This document shows positions 1-9,206 of a DNA stretch of 64,000 nt, one piece after another (the first letter of the stretch is position 1; every line of letters starts with the position of its first letter). Location: assembly GCF_004137085.1 (NCBI RefSeq), contig NZ_QYBC01000002.1:343702-407701 (forward strand). Direction: 5' to 3'. Both the position numbers and the translations under genes were made by a program. The stretch comes from Lichenibacterium ramalinae. GTDB taxonomy: Bacteria > Pseudomonadota > Alphaproteobacteria > Rhizobiales > Beijerinckiaceae. The notes below the pieces were generated by a model. That model saw only the letters and a list, made by a program, of their open reading frames with translations, did not search any database and was not told the DNA's origin.

Positions 1-141
1 GCGGCCCTCGGCCTCGACGCCGCCAAGGGCCGCCGCGACGCCCTCGCCGAGGACGCCGTGGCGGCCCTCGACGCCTTCCCCGCCGCGCGTTCCGCCCTCC
101 TGGCGGAGGCGGCCCGCTTCACGGCGCAGCGGCGGAGCTGA
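1..141 (+). CDS. C-terminal end of a probable polyprenyl synthetase (partial)
   Basis: The window opens inside a plus-strand gene whose last 46 codons end at a TGA at 139-141. The visible tail is alanine- and leucine-rich, with the ALGLDAAKG and FPAARSALLAEAARF patterns that close many farnesyl/geranyl diphosphate synthases (IspA type). These enzymes condense isopentenyl diphosphate units in the cytoplasm. The aspartate-rich catalytic motifs would lie upstream of the window, so the assignment rests on this tail alone. It is convergent with the protease gene that follows. Confidence 0.45.
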   Translation, partial: AALGLDAAKGRRDALAEDAVAALDAFPAARSALLAEAARFTAQRRS

Positions 142-188
142 AGGGGCAGCGAGGGGCTGACCGCCTCAACGGCGCAGAACGTCAACCG

Positions 189-207
189 CGGCGCCATCGA
201 GGCGCCG
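189..207. terminator. GC-rich hairpin between convergent genes
   Basis: A perfect 7-bp inverted repeat, CGGCGCC and GGCGCCG with a 5-nt loop, lies in the 73-bp gap between two convergent genes. It could serve as a bidirectional terminator. There is no clear T-tract on either side, so the assignment is tentative. Confidence 0.35.
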
Positions 208-214
208 GGGCCCG

Positions 215-1696
215 TCAGTTGAGCGTCAGCGCCACGTAGCGGACGTCGCCCTGGGGGTTCGACACCAGCAGGAGCGCGGTCTTCTTGCCGCCGTCCTTGA
301 CGGCCTTCATCTTGGCGGCGACGTCGCCGGGGTCGCCCACCGCCACCTGGTTGACCTCCACCACGACATCGCCGGGCTTCAGCTTGTCGGCGCCGGCCGA
401 GCCGGGCTCGACCGTGGCGACGGCGACGCCCTTCACGCTGTCCTTGACGCCGTAACGCTTGCGGAAGGCGTCGTCGAGCGTGCCGAGCCCGAGGCCGAAG
501 GCCTGCTGCACGGCGGACTTGGGGGCGTCGGCCGCCCCCTGGTCGCGGTCGAGGCTGGCCTTCTCGACCGGCGCGTCGAGCCGCCCGAGCTTCACCGTCA
601 GCTCCTGGGGCTTGCCGTCGCGCAGGATGGACACGACCACGTCCTTGCCGACCGGGGCGCCGGCGACGAACTTCGGCAGGTCGCGCGACTCGTGCACGTC
701 GTGCCCGTCGAAGCCGACGATCACGTCGCCCTTCTTGAGGCCGGCCGGGCCCGCCGGGCCCTTGTCGTCGATGCCGGCGACGAGCGCGCCATGGGGCGTG
801 CCGAGCCCCAGCGCTTCGGCGATGTCGTCCGTCACGGGCTGGATGCGCACGCCCAGCCAGCCGCGGCGCACCTCGTGGAACTCGCGTAGCTGGGCGATGA
901 TCGGCAGCACGGTATCGGAGGGCGTGGCGAAGCCGATGCCGATCGAGCCGCCCGACGGGGACAGGATGGCGGTGTTGATGCCGATCACCTCGCCCTTCAT
1001 GTCGAAGAGCGGGCCGCCCGAATTGCCCTTGTTGATGGAGGCATCGGTCTGGATGTAGTTGTCGTAGGGGCCGGAATCGATGTTGCGGTTGCGGGCCGAG
1101 ACGATGCCGGCCGTGACGGTGCCGCCGAGCCCGAAGGGGTTGCCCACCGCCATCACGGCGTCGCCGACCCGCATGGCGTCGCTGTCGCCGAAGGGCACGG
1201 ACTTCAGCGGATGCGTGGGCGTGACCTTCAGCACCGCGACGTCGACCTTGCTGTCCTTGCCCACCACCTCGGCCTTGAGCTTGGTGCCGTCCGTCAGGAT
1301 CACGGTGATGTCGTTGGCACCCTCGATCACGTGGTTGTTGGTGATGACGATGCCGGCGCCGTCGATGATGAAGCCCGAGCCCAGCGAGTTGGCGCGGCGC
1401 CCGCGCGGCGCGTCCTCGTCGCCCCCGCCGCTGCCGCCGTGACGACCGAGCTGACGCTTGAAAAACTGTTCGAAGAGGTCGTCGAGCGGCGTGCCGGGCG
1501 CCGGCTTCGGAGCCACGCTCGCCTGCTTCTCCTCGGTGACCTGGGCGGCGGAGATGTTGACGACCGCGTCCGTCACCGAGGCGGCGAGGTCGGCGAGGGA
1601 ATCCATGTTGCCCTTGGCGGCGGCCGGCGCCGCCGCGAGGCCGCCGGCCAGGATCAGCGCGGCCGCGGCACGGGGAAGGGAGGAGACGACGGTCAT
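215..1696 (-). CDS. degP: DegP/HtrA-family periplasmic serine protease (Do-like)
   Basis: This 493-residue protein should be an envelope quality-control protease that degrades misfolded periplasmic proteins. A signal peptide covers about residues 1-27, ending in an AAA-type cleavage site. The trypsin-like domain shows the complete triad: His122 in TNNHVIEG, Asp152 in VDVAVL and Ser226 in GNSGGPL. Two PDZ domains follow, at roughly 280-370 and 400-490. The length is typical for the family. It lies downstream of hflK-hflC on the same strand with a 148-bp gap. HflKC modulate the FtsH protease, and this hflK-hflC-degP order is common in alphaproteobacteria, so a shared membrane-proteostasis role is likely. 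DegQ or MucD naming would be equally defensible. Confidence 0.93.
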   Translation of the reverse strand: MTVVSSLPRAAAALILAGGLAAAPAAAKGNMDSLADLAASVTDAVVNISAAQVTEEKQASVAPKPAPGTPLDDLFEQFFKRQLGRHGGSGGGDEDAPRGRRANSLGSGFIIDGAGIVITNNHVIEGANDITVILTDGTKLKAEVVGKDSKVDVAVLKVTPTHPLKSVPFGDSDAMRVGDAVMAVGNPFGLGGTVTAGIVSARNRNIDSGPYDNYIQTDASINKGNSGGPLFDMKGEVIGINTAILSPSGGSIGIGFATPSDTVLPIIAQLREFHEVRRGWLGVRIQPVTDDIAEALGLGTPHGALVAGIDDKGPAGPAGLKKGDVIVGFDGHDVHESRDLPKFVAGAPVGKDVVVSILRDGKPQELTVKLGRLDAPVEKASLDRDQGAADAPKSAVQQAFGLGLGTLDDAFRKRYGVKDSVKGVAVATVEPGSAGADKLKPGDVVVEVNQVAVGDPGDVAAKMKAVKDGGKKTALLLVSNPQGDVRYVALTLN

Positions 1697-1844
1697 GGCA
1701 GCATCCCGCGCGGTGAGAGGGGGTGCCGCGACCGACCGGCCTTCTCGTCCGACCCGCCGCGCCCCCCCTCACCATACAGGAGCCCGGCGGGCCGGCAATT
1801 CACCGCTCCCGCGGCACGGAGACCGCGGGGCCGGCGGGCGCGCC

Positions 1845-2867
1845 TCAGGGCGCCTGGGGCGGGGTGGCGGCAGAAGCACCCGCGGCAGGAGCACCGGCGG
1901 CAGGAGCACCGCCAGCGGGAGGCGGGGCGACCGCAGGCGCGGCGGCGGTCGGCGGAGCGGATGGGACGGCGGCCGGCGTCGATGACGCCGTCGCCGGGCC
2001 CGGCGTGCCGTTCGGGCTGTTGAAGAAGCGGAAGAAGTCCGAGTCGGGGCTCAGCACCAGCTTCGTATGGTCGGGCCGCAGGCTCGACACATAGGCCTGC
2101 ATGGTGCGGTAGAACGCGAAGAACTTCGGGTCACGCCCATAGGCCTCGGCGAAGATGCGGTTCCGCTCGGCGTCGCCCATGCCGCGCATCGTGTCGGCCT
2201 TGTTCTGGGCTTCGGCGCGCAGCACCACCACCTGCCGGTCCGCGTCGGCCCGGGTGGTCTGGGCCTGTTCGGAGCCCTTGGCGCGATATTCGGCCGCCTC
2301 GCGTCCGCGCTCGCTCTTCATCCGGTCGTAGATCTTCTCCGACAGTTCCGCCGGCAGGTCGGCGCGCCGGATCCGCACGTCGTTGACGGCGACGCCGAGG
2401 CGCCCGCCTTCCGTGTTCACGAGGTCGCGGATCCTGACCATCAGCTGGGCGCGCTGCTCGCGCACGATCTGCGTCAGCGTGACTTCGCCGAGGACGCGGC
2501 GCAGCGCCGAACTCAGGATCGATCCCAGCTGGTTGTTGGCCCGGCTCACCGTGCCGACCGTCTGGTAGAACTTCAGCGGGTCGGCGATGTGGTAGCGCAG
2601 GAAGGCGTCGACCAGGATGCGCTGGTTGTCGGAGGCCAGCACCTCCTGCTTGTCCGACTCGAGGTCGATGATGCGGTTGTCGAGGTCGACCACGCTTTCG
2701 AAGAACGGGACCTTGGCGTGCAGGCCCGGGTCGGCGATGACCCGCACCGGCTGGCCGAAGTACAGCACCAGCGCCTGTTCGGTCTGGCTGACGGTGAAGA
2801 GCGCGCCGCTCGCCACCACGAGGATGAGGAGGACGAGCCCCGCCGCGATATAGCCGCCGATCCTCAT
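1845..2867 (-). CDS. hflC: HflC, membrane partner of HflK in the FtsH modulator complex
   Basis: HflC is an inner-membrane SPFH/band-7 protein that assembles with HflK into a cage around the FtsH protease. The 340-residue product has one N-terminal membrane segment (about residues 5-24) followed by the typical start of the SPFH domain, TVSQTEQALVLYFGQP. A helical coiled-coil region rich in Arg, Glu and Ala follows. The C-terminus is an unusual Pro/Ala-rich tail of about 45 residues. The ATG at 2865-2867 overlaps the hflK stop by 4 bases (ATGA), which fixes the start and implies translational coupling. Confidence 0.95.
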   Translation of the reverse strand: MRIGGYIAAGLVLLILVVASGALFTVSQTEQALVLYFGQPVRVIADPGLHAKVPFFESVVDLDNRIIDLESDKQEVLASDNQRILVDAFLRYHIADPLKFYQTVGTVSRANNQLGSILSSALRRVLGEVTLTQIVREQRAQLMVRIRDLVNTEGGRLGVAVNDVRIRRADLPAELSEKIYDRMKSERGREAAEYRAKGSEQAQTTRADADRQVVVLRAEAQNKADTMRGMGDAERNRIFAEAYGRDPKFFAFYRTMQAYVSSLRPDHTKLVLSPDSDFFRFFNSPNGTPGPATASSTPAAVPSAPPTAAAPAVAPPPAGGAPAAGAPAAGASAATPPQAP

Positions 2868-3985
2868 GGCCTGCCTCCGAGGCCGGCGCCGGCCCTGTCG
2901 GCGCCGAGCGGCAGCACCGGCAGCACCCCCGCGCCGGTCTTGTCGATGATGGTCTTGTCGGCACCGGCCAGGACGGATTCCATGGTCTCGATGTAGATGC
3001 GCTCGCGCGTGATGTCGGGCGCGTTCTTGTATTGCGCGTAGACCTGCTCGAAGCGGGACGCCTGGCCCTGCGCCTCCTGCACGGTCTGGGTCTTGTAGCC
3101 TTCGGCCTCCTGCAGGATGGCGGCGGCGGCGCCGCGCGCCTCGGGCACGACCTTGTTGGCATAGGCCTGGGCCTCGTTGCCGAGGCGCTGCTGGTCCTGC
3201 TGGGCGGCCGTGACGTCGCGGAAGGCCGCGATCACCTGCTGGGGCGGATCGACCGACAGCAGCTGCACCTGCAGCACCAGCACGCCGGCCTTGTAGCCGT
3301 TGAGCACGCTCTGGATGAGGTTCTGCACCTCGGGCTCGATGGTCTTGCGGCCGGACGTCAGGATGTACTGGATCGGCTGGCGGCCGATGACCTCGCGCAT
3401 GGCGGATTCCGACACGGCCTTCACGGTCTCGTCCGGGCGGCGCAGGTTGAAGGCGTAGTATTCCGGATGCTCGGGGTCGATCTGCCAGATGACGCGGAAC
3501 TTCACGTCGGCGATGTTGTCGTCGCCGGTGAGCATCAGGCTTTCCGCCGGGACGTCGGTGCTGACCACCTGGCCGGTGCGGCGGGAATCGACGCCCGAAA
3601 CCGAACCGATGTCGGTCGAGTTGCGGTCCGTGACGGCGAGCTTGACGACGTCGCCGACCGGATAAGGCAGGTTGTAGTTCAGGCCGGCAGCGGTCTTGCC
3701 CGTGTAGCGCCCGAAGACGAGGTTGATGCCGACCTCGTTGGGCGCCACCGTGTAGAACCCGCTGGCGAGCCACAGCAGCGCCACCACAAGCACGATCGCG
3801 GCGATGCCGAGGCCGCCGCCGAGCGTGCCGCCCGGCACCATGCGCTTCAGGCGCGTCTGGCTGCGGCGGATGAACTCCTCGAGGTCCGGTGGCGTCTGCC
3901 CACCGCCGCCGGAACCCGGCCCCTGCCCCCAGGGCCCGGAATTGCCGGGCTTCCACGGCCCACCGCCTTGATTGCTCCAGGACAT
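2864..3985 (-). CDS. hflK: HflK, SPFH-domain subunit of the FtsH modulator complex
   Basis: HflK pairs with HflC in the inner membrane to regulate FtsH. The protein is 373 residues from the ATG at 3983-3985, which gives the family-typical beginning MSWSNQGGGPW. A longer in-frame extension upstream lacks family resemblance and was not used. Residues 1-35 are Gly/Pro/Asn-rich. One membrane helix lies at about 57-76, followed by the SPFH domain and an Ala/Gln-rich coiled coil. The stop overlaps hflC by 4 bases. The gene starts 160 bp downstream of folA, so it may be read from the thyA-folA run or from its own promoter in that gap. Confidence 0.95.
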   Translation of the reverse strand: MSWSNQGGGPWKPGNSGPWGQGPGSGGGGQTPPDLEEFIRRSQTRLKRMVPGGTLGGGLGIAAIVLVVALLWLASGFYTVAPNEVGINLVFGRYTGKTAAGLNYNLPYPVGDVVKLAVTDRNSTDIGSVSGVDSRRTGQVVSTDVPAESLMLTGDDNIADVKFRVIWQIDPEHPEYYAFNLRRPDETVKAVSESAMREVIGRQPIQYILTSGRKTIEPEVQNLIQSVLNGYKAGVLVLQVQLLSVDPPQQVIAAFRDVTAAQQDQQRLGNEAQAYANKVVPEARGAAAAILQEAEGYKTQTVQEAQGQASRFEQVYAQYKNAPDITRERIYIETMESVLAGADKTIIDKTGAGVLPVLPLGADRAGAGLGGRP

Positions 3986-4145
3986 CCCGTTCCTCGCCAG
4001 CGGCGGATCGCCGTCGACCGCATATAGGTGAGCGTAGACGCGGCAGCAATCGGCCGTGCCCACCCGCCGCGGGGTCGCCCCCTCGCGGCGCGCGAGCGAT
4101 GCCGCCTCGGCCCCGGCGCGGATCCCGCGTCAGGCTGTTGCCGAC

Positions 4146-4688
4146 TCACGCCGGATCCGAGGCGCGGGCCCGTTCAGGGGCCCTGGCATGCTCGACGAAG
4201 GTGAAGCCGGCCTCGTCCCTGGGTCCCCGGGTGCCCGGCACGCGGGACGTTTCGCGCCAGATCGCGGGGTCGATCGGGGGGAACAGGGCGTCGGCCTGCG
4301 GGGCCAAATCGACCTCCGTCAGGCGCAGGACGTCGGCCCTCGCCATGGCGGCGCGATAGATCTCGGCCCCGCCCGCCACCATCACCTCGCGGGCGCCGCT
4401 CGCCACCGCGATGGCTTCGGCGCGCTCCAGGGCCTCGTCGAGCGACGCGGCCGCGACGGTGCCGGCGGGGAGCGCCAGGGCCCGGTCCCGCGACACCACG
4501 ACGAGCGACCGGCCCGGCAGGGGGCGCCCGAGCGACGCGAAGGTCCTGCGCCCCATGACGACGGGCTTGCCCATGGTCTCGGCCTTGAAATGCGCGAGGT
4601 CGCCGGGCAGGCGCCAGGGCAGGCCGTCGGCGAGGCCGATGGCACCGTTGCGGGCCACCGCCGCGATGATGACGACGGGAAGCGTCAC
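4146..4688 (-). CDS. folA: Dihydrofolate reductase
   Basis: Cytoplasmic enzyme that reduces dihydrofolate to tetrahydrofolate with NADPH. The 180-residue product shows the DHFR hallmarks: an N-terminal beta strand VVIIAAVARNGAIG, the loop LPWRLPGDLAHF with catalytic Asp30 (equivalent to E. coli Asp27), and KPVVMGRRTF for NADPH binding. The GTG start at 4686-4688 overlaps the preceding acetyltransferase stop by 4 bases (GTGA), and no closer ATG fits. DHFR regenerates the folate consumed by the ThyA encoded 1.7 kb upstream in the same run. Two unrelated genes separate them. Confidence 0.95.
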   Translation of the reverse strand: MTLPVVIIAAVARNGAIGLADGLPWRLPGDLAHFKAETMGKPVVMGRRTFASLGRPLPGRSLVVVSRDRALALPAGTVAAASLDEALERAEAIAVASGAREVMVAGGAEIYRAAMARADVLRLTEVDLAPQADALFPPIDPAIWRETSRVPGTRGPRDEAGFTFVEHARAPERARASDPA

Positions 4689-5170
4689 GCAGGCTCCTCC
4701 CCCAGGCGTGCCAGCGCCGCCCCGTCGAGCCGGCAGCCCGTCCATTCGTCCTGGAGGGCGGCGCCGAGGCCGCGGTAGAAGGCGATGGCGGGCGCGTTCC
4801 AATCGAGGACGCTCCACTGCAGCCGCGTCAGCCCCTCGTCGCGGCAGCGCCGCGCCAGGCGCGCCAGCAGGGCCCGGCCGAGCCCGTGCCGCCGGTGCTC
4901 CGGCCGCACGTAGAGGTCTTCGAGGTAGAGGCCGTGCCGCCCCGTGAAGGTCGAGAAATCGTAGAACCACAGCGCCATGCCGGCCGGCCGGCCGTCGCGC
5001 TCGGCGATGTCGCAGAAGACGCGCGGTTGCCGGCAGAACAGGGCTTCGGCGAGGTCGCCGGGCGTGGAGCGCACAGCGTGGGAGAGGCGCTCGTAGGCGG
5101 CCGGCTCCGTCACGAAGCCGTGGATCGTCGCGGCATCGGCCGGGACGGCGGGGCGGATGGCGACCGTCAT
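4685..5170 (-). CDS. GNAT-family N-acetyltransferase
   Basis: This 161-residue protein matches the GNAT fold: an N-terminal IRPAVPADAATIHGF strand-helix start, a central LYLEDLYVRPEHRRHGLGRALL acetyl-CoA pyrophosphate-binding segment, and a C-terminal NAPAIAFYRGLGA motif. The pattern FYDFSTFTGRHGLYLEDLYV resembles the spermidine/diamine acetyltransferase-like subgroup, but the substrate cannot be read from sequence. The ATG at 5168-5170 overlaps the stop of the upstream glycosyltransferase gene, and its own stop overlaps folA, so it is embedded in a tightly coupled run. Confidence 0.9.
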   Translation of the reverse strand: MTVAIRPAVPADAATIHGFVTEPAAYERLSHAVRSTPGDLAEALFCRQPRVFCDIAERDGRPAGMALWFYDFSTFTGRHGLYLEDLYVRPEHRRHGLGRALLARLARRCRDEGLTRLQWSVLDWNAPAIAFYRGLGAALQDEWTGCRLDGAALARLGEEPA

Positions 5171-6435
5171 GGCACCGGCACGGCGGGAGACAGGGGCGGG
5201 ACGGGTACGGCGCGCGCATCGCGCCGCAGTGCCGTCGCAACGAGGACGAAGCCGACGAGCAGCACGGGCCCGCCGAGCGACATGCGGGTGCCGGGCAAGA
5301 CGCCCATCAGCAGCATGGCCAGCAGGCCGAGCCCCCCCGTGAACGCGCAGCCGACCAGCAGCGCGTCGAGCTTCCGCCCGGGCAGCACCCGCGCCAGGGC
5401 CGGCAGCATCAGGGCCAGGGCCACCCCGAGCAGGACGAGGTCGTAATCGTAGAGGTAGGGGCTGAGGAGCAGCGTCACGGCGAGCAGCAGGCCCGCGGCG
5501 GCGGCGGGGTCCCGCAGGCGCGCGACCGTGGCGGCGGCCAGGGCCAGCGCGCCGCAGGCCACGACGCCGTGGACCAGCAGGGCGAGCGCCGCCGAAACGC
5601 CGGCCGCCATCAGGAAGGCGTCGACCGACACCATGCGGTGCAGCGGGAACCGGCCCGCCGCCATGAAGCCGCCGCTCTGGCCCAGCCCGGCCAGGAAGGC
5701 CGGCAGCGTGCCGGGGCCGCTGGCCGTCAGCGACGCGGCGGTGAGCAGCGCCGCCGCCACGGCGGCGGCGGCGAGCGCCCGCCAGTCGCGCCGCAGCAGG
5801 AACAGCAGCGGCAGCCCGAGCGCGAGATGCGGCTTGAGGGCCAGCAGCACGCCCGCCGTGAGGCCGGCGGCGGCGCCCCGCCGCCGCAGCGCCAGCAGGG
5901 CGGAGAGGCCGGCCAGGCCCGCCGTGAGGAAGCCGTTCTGGCCGATGCGCAGGTCGATCAGCGCCGCCGGCGCGACGGCGAGCAGCGCGGTCCAAACCCA
6001 GGGGCCGGCGAGGCGCCGCAGCACCGCGACGAAGAGCGCCAGCGTCGCCCCGGCGAAGAGCGCGAAGGCCGCCCCGACCGGCAGCAGCGCCAAGGGGGCG
6101 AGGAGCAGGCCGAAGACCGGGGGATAGTTGAAGGGCAGCACGACCGCATGGTTCCCCATGGCGCGCTCGATGTCGGCGAGCCGCGTGGCGTCGTAGGCCT
6201 CCGCCAGCCGCCCCTCCAGCGCCAGCCTCCCCACCGCCACGAAGGCGTGGAAGTCGACGATCTCGGGGCGATCGGGCGCGGCGCCGACCGCCGTCACGGC
6301 GGCCAGCGTGCCGAAGGCCAGCTGCAGCGCCAGCACCCCGACGAGCACGACCCGCAGCGTGCGGCTCACCCGCGCGTCGGCGAGGCGACGGGCAGGAGCC
6401 CCGCCGCGGGCCTCCGATGCCGGGAGCGCCGTCAA
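5167..6435 (-). CDS. GT87-like polytopic membrane glycosyltransferase
   Basis: This 422-residue, very hydrophobic protein has about ten predicted membrane helices. An early periplasmic loop carries [16 protein letters not shown] and [20 protein letters not shown]. That layout (an acidic motif in loop 1 followed by a YPP motif) is typical of GT87/DUF2029 polyprenyl-phosphate-dependent mannosyl- or arabinosyltransferases. The donor and acceptor are unknown. The start appears to be TTG at 6433-6435, overlapping the thyA stop (TTGA). A downstream GTG near VSRTLRVVL is possible. Confidence 0.8.
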   Translation of the reverse strand: MTALPASEARGGAPARRLADARVSRTLRVVLVGVLALQLAFGTLAAVTAVGAAPDRPEIVDFHAFVAVGRLALEGRLAEAYDATRLADIERAMGNHAVVLPFNYPPVFGLLLAPLALLPVGAAFALFAGATLALFVAVLRRLAGPWVWTALLAVAPAALIDLRIGQNGFLTAGLAGLSALLALRRRGAAAGLTAGVLLALKPHLALGLPLLFLLRRDWRALAAAAVAAALLTAASLTASGPGTLPAFLAGLGQSGGFMAAGRFPLHRMVSVDAFLMAAGVSAALALLVHGVVACGALALAAATVARLRDPAAAAGLLLAVTLLLSPYLYDYDLVLLGVALALMLPALARVLPGRKLDALLVGCAFTGGLGLLAMLLMGVLPGTRMSLGGPVLLVGFVLVATALRRDARAVPVPPLSPAVPVP

Positions 6436-7241
6436 ACCGCCACCGGAGCCTTGATGGCCGGCCAGGGCTCGTATCCCGCGATGGCGATGTCGGCGAAGGC
6501 GACGTCGAAGAGGTCGCGGACGTCAGGGTTCACCGTCAGGCGCGGCAGGGGGCGCGGCGCGCGGCCCAGCTGCTCGCGCACCTGTTCGACATGGTTGGCG
6601 TAGATGTGGGCGTCGCCGAAGGCATGGACGAAGGTGCCGGGGACGTAGCCGCAGTGGCGCGCCACCAGGACGAGCAAGAGCGCGTAGGAGGCGATGTTGA
6701 ACGGGACGCCGAGGAAGAGGTCGGCGGAGCGCTGGTAGAGCTGCAACGACAGCCGCCGTCCGCCATCGGGCAAGGGTTCGGTATAAAACTGGAACAGGCA
6801 GTGGCAGGGCGCCAGCGCCATGCGGTCGAGGTCGGCGACGTTCCAGGCGGAGACGATGAGGCGCCGGCTGTCCGGGTTGCGCACGAGTTCGGCCAGCACG
6901 GCGCGCAACTGGTCGTGGGTGCGCCCGTCGGCGCCCTCCCAGGACCGCCACTGGCGCCCGTAGACGGGGCCGAGGTCGCCGCGCTCGTCGGCCCACTCGT
7001 CCCAGATGGAGACGCCGTTCTCCTTGAGGTAGCCGATGTTGGTGTCGCCCCGGATGAACCAGAGCAACTCGTGCACGATCGACTTCAGGTGCAGTCGCTT
7101 GGTGGTGACGAGGGGGAAGCCGTCGGCCAGGTCGAACCTCAGCTGCGGACCGAAGACCGACAGCGTGCCGGTGCCGGTCCGGTCGCTCTTGGGCGTCCCG
7201 GTCTCGAGCACGTGGGCCAGGAGGTCGAGGTAGTTCCGCAT
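6432..7241 (-). CDS. thyA: Thymidylate synthase
   Basis: Converts dUMP and methylene-tetrahydrofolate to dTMP and dihydrofolate. The 269-residue protein starts [15 protein letters not shown] and contains the RTGTGT phosphate loop, the WFIRGDTNI segment and the nucleophile Cys146 in [12 protein letters not shown], the same number as in E. coli. The C-terminus ends in a short Ala-Pro-Val tail. The ATG at 7239-7241 is chosen because upstream in-frame residues have no family match. It is the first gene of the minus-strand run that includes folA. The 560-bp region upstream separates it from the divergent LRR-kinase gene. Confidence 0.97.
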   Translation of the reverse strand: MRNYLDLLAHVLETGTPKSDRTGTGTLSVFGPQLRFDLADGFPLVTTKRLHLKSIVHELLWFIRGDTNIGYLKENGVSIWDEWADERGDLGPVYGRQWRSWEGADGRTHDQLRAVLAELVRNPDSRRLIVSAWNVADLDRMALAPCHCLFQFYTEPLPDGGRRLSLQLYQRSADLFLGVPFNIASYALLLVLVARHCGYVPGTFVHAFGDAHIYANHVEQVREQLGRAPRPLPRLTVNPDVRDLFDVAFADIAIAGYEPWPAIKAPVAV

Positions 7242-7463
7242 CGCCGAAGGCTCCCGCCGGACCCGGATGGGCCGGGCATGCCGGCCGCACGAGCGCATAG
7301 CATAATGGCGGCTCCTTACGGATCCGTCACGATCTGGATAAACGGGATGGCAGAAGTGGAGGCTTCTGTTGCCAGGTGCCTCCGAACCCCGCCTAGAAGT
7401 GCTACCCCCTAGGGCTTGATTCCCAGTACCTTCACCGCATTACGCAGCGACGGCCACCGGAGC

Positions 7464-7484
7464 ATAGTTGTCATTGGCAACTAT
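7464..7484. repeat. 7-bp inverted repeat, possible operator
   Basis: ATAGTTG and CAACTAT form a perfect inverted repeat with a 7-nt centre. A symmetric site of this size in the divergent thyA/LRR-kinase intergenic region suggests a dimeric regulator site. No adjacent regulator gene points to its protein. Confidence 0.4.
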
Positions 7485-7560
7485 AGGTTTAGCCCGATAA
7501 CGGCGGTACAATGCCGAGCAAAAGAGATCCCTTTACACCCACGTCAATCCTATTTCGGGC

Positions 7561-7594
7561 CCACCAAAAGCCTTTCGCAAAAGGCCTTGGGTGG
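7561..7594. repeat. Imperfect hairpin upstream of the LRR-kinase gene
   Basis: CCACCAAAAGCCTTT and AAAGGCCTTGGGTGG are inverted repeats with two mismatches around a short CGCA loop. It lies about 210 bp before the kinase ATG. It could fold in a leader RNA, or it could be a remnant of an inserted repeat element. No T-tract follows. Confidence 0.35.
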
Positions 7595-7801
7595 ACCCGC
7601 CCGGTACCGCCCCGGGGTCCGTATGGTTTATTCCGAATTCCATTTATCGCCATATTGGCCGAAGCCACGACGAGGATGATAGTCTCCCCGGCCCCGCGAT
7701 TCAAGGGGGGTCGTGACGGTCGCGCGACCCTCCGGGACCGTGGCGGCGTTGCGGTGGGGCGGCCCCCGTGGCAAGGGTCGGCGGCACGGAGCCCCTCGAC
7801 C

Positions 7802-9139
7802 ATGACGGCCAACGACGGCGATGCTTCGGCGACGGGCGGCGGCGACACGCTGGCGGCCCTGCGCCGCGGCGACCTCGCCGGGGCGCGGGAACTCAGGTTC
7901 GACGGCACGCTGGCGGCCGTGCCCGACGAGGTCTTGGCACTGGCCGACACGCTCGAGGTTCTGGACCTCGGCCGCGGCACCCTGACCGACCTGCCGGCCG
8001 GGATGGCGCGCCTGCACCGGCTGCGGGTCCTGTTCCTGTCCGGCCACCGCTTCGCCCGGCTGCCGCCCGTGCTCGGCGACTGCGCCGCGCTGCAACAGAT
8101 CGGCTGCCGCGGCACGGGCCTGCGGGACGTGCCCGGCGAGGCCCTGCCGCCGCGGCTGCGCTGGCTCACCCTGACCGACAACGCGATCGAGACCCTGCCC
8201 GAGGCGCTCGGGGCGCGGCCGGAGCTGCAGAAGCTGATGCTGGCGGGCAACCGGCTGACGGCCCTGCCGGCGTCCCTCGCGGGCGCCGACCGGCTCGAAC
8301 TCGTCCGCCTCGCCGCCAACCGCTTCGCGGCGCTGCCGCCCTGGCTCGCCGCCCTGCCCCGGCTCGCCTGGGCCGCCTGGGCCGGCAACCCGGCCGATGC
8401 CGCGGCGGAGCCGGCCGACACCGCCCTCGTGCCCTGGCGGGACCTCGCGCCCGGGCCGCTGCTCGGCGAGGGCGCGTCGGGGCGGGTGCATGCGGCGCTG
8501 TGGCACGATCCCGCCGCGGCGGCGCCCCGGCGCGTGGCGGTGAAGCTGTTCAAGGGCGCCATGACCAGCGACGGCTTGCCCGACCGCGAGATGGCGGCCG
8601 CGCTGCTGGCGGGGGACCATCCGCACCTTGCGGGCGCGCTCGGCCGCATCGCCGGGCACCCCGAGGGCGCGGCGGGGCTGGTGATGCCGCTGCTGCCGGC
8701 GGGCTGGCGCGCCCTCGCCGGGCCGCCGAGCCTCGCGAGCTGCACGCGCGACGTCTACGACCCGGCCCTGCGGCTCACGCCCGCGGTGGCGCTGCGGCTC
8801 GCGGGCGGCATCGCGGCGGCGGCGGCGCATCTCCACGCGCGCGGCCTGATGCACGGCGACCTCTATGCCCACAACATCCTGTGGGACGGCGCCACGGGGT
8901 CGGGAGCGCTGACCGATTTCGGCGCCGCCTCCGGCCTGCCGCCCGGAGCGGCGGGCGCGGCCTGGCGCCGGGTCGAGGTACGGGCCTTCGGGCTGCTGCT
9001 CGGTGAGGTGCTGGACCGGTGCGGCGCTGTCGCGCCCGCGCTGCACGGGCTGGTGCAGGCCTGCACGGGGCCGGCGCGGGAGCGGCCCGCCATGGCCGAG
9101 GTGGCGGATCGCTTGTCGGCCGACGCCGTCGCGCCCTGA
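7802..9139 (+). CDS. Leucine-rich repeat protein fused to a eukaryote-like protein kinase domain
   Basis: This 445-residue protein has an LRR segment at about 28-195, with repeated LxxLxLxxNxLxxLP units such as LRWLTLTDNAIETLP and LQKLMLAGNRLTALP. A kinase domain follows at about 215-440. Kinase landmarks are present: glycine loop LGEGASGRVH at 221-230, Lys248 in VAVKLF, Glu263, a catalytic loop HGDLYAHNIL with Asp353 and Asn358, and DFG at 372-374. The loop has HGD where HRD is usual. No membrane helix is seen, so it is probably cytoplasmic. The ATG at 7802 begins the LRR-compatible N-terminus. Proteobacterial LRR-kinase fusions are known but their substrates are not. It stands alone in this context. 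Confidence 0.85.
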   Translation: MTANDGDASATGGGDTLAALRRGDLAGARELRFDGTLAAVPDEVLALADTLEVLDLGRGTLTDLPAGMARLHRLRVLFLSGHRFARLPPVLGDCAALQQIGCRGTGLRDVPGEALPPRLRWLTLTDNAIETLPEALGARPELQKLMLAGNRLTALPASLAGADRLELVRLAANRFAALPPWLAALPRLAWAAWAGNPADAAAEPADTALVPWRDLAPGPLLGEGASGRVHAALWHDPAAAAPRRVAVKLFKGAMTSDGLPDREMAAALLAGDHPHLAGALGRIAGHPEGAAGLVMPLLPAGWRALAGPPSLASCTRDVYDPALRLTPAVALRLAGGIAAAAAHLHARGLMHGDLYAHNILWDGATGSGALTDFGAASGLPPGAAGAAWRRVEVRAFGLLLGEVLDRCGAVAPALHGLVQACTGPARERPAMAEVADRLSADAVAP

Positions 9140-9206
9140 AGCGGGCGCCACGGCGGGGCATCGTCTCGTGGGCGGGTCCGCTGCCGCGGGCCCGCCCGGG
9201 GCAACG

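Larger units (their letters stand above)
7242..7801. other. 560-bp divergent intergenic region
   Basis: No convincing gene lies here. The middle (about 7300-7700) is visibly poorer in GC than the flanks. Two inverted repeats, listed separately, are the only clear structures. The region must hold the promoters of thyA (minus) and the LRR-kinase gene (plus). I see no strong sigma70 pair, only a weak TTGGCA at 7474-7479 inside the first repeat. Confidence 0.5.
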
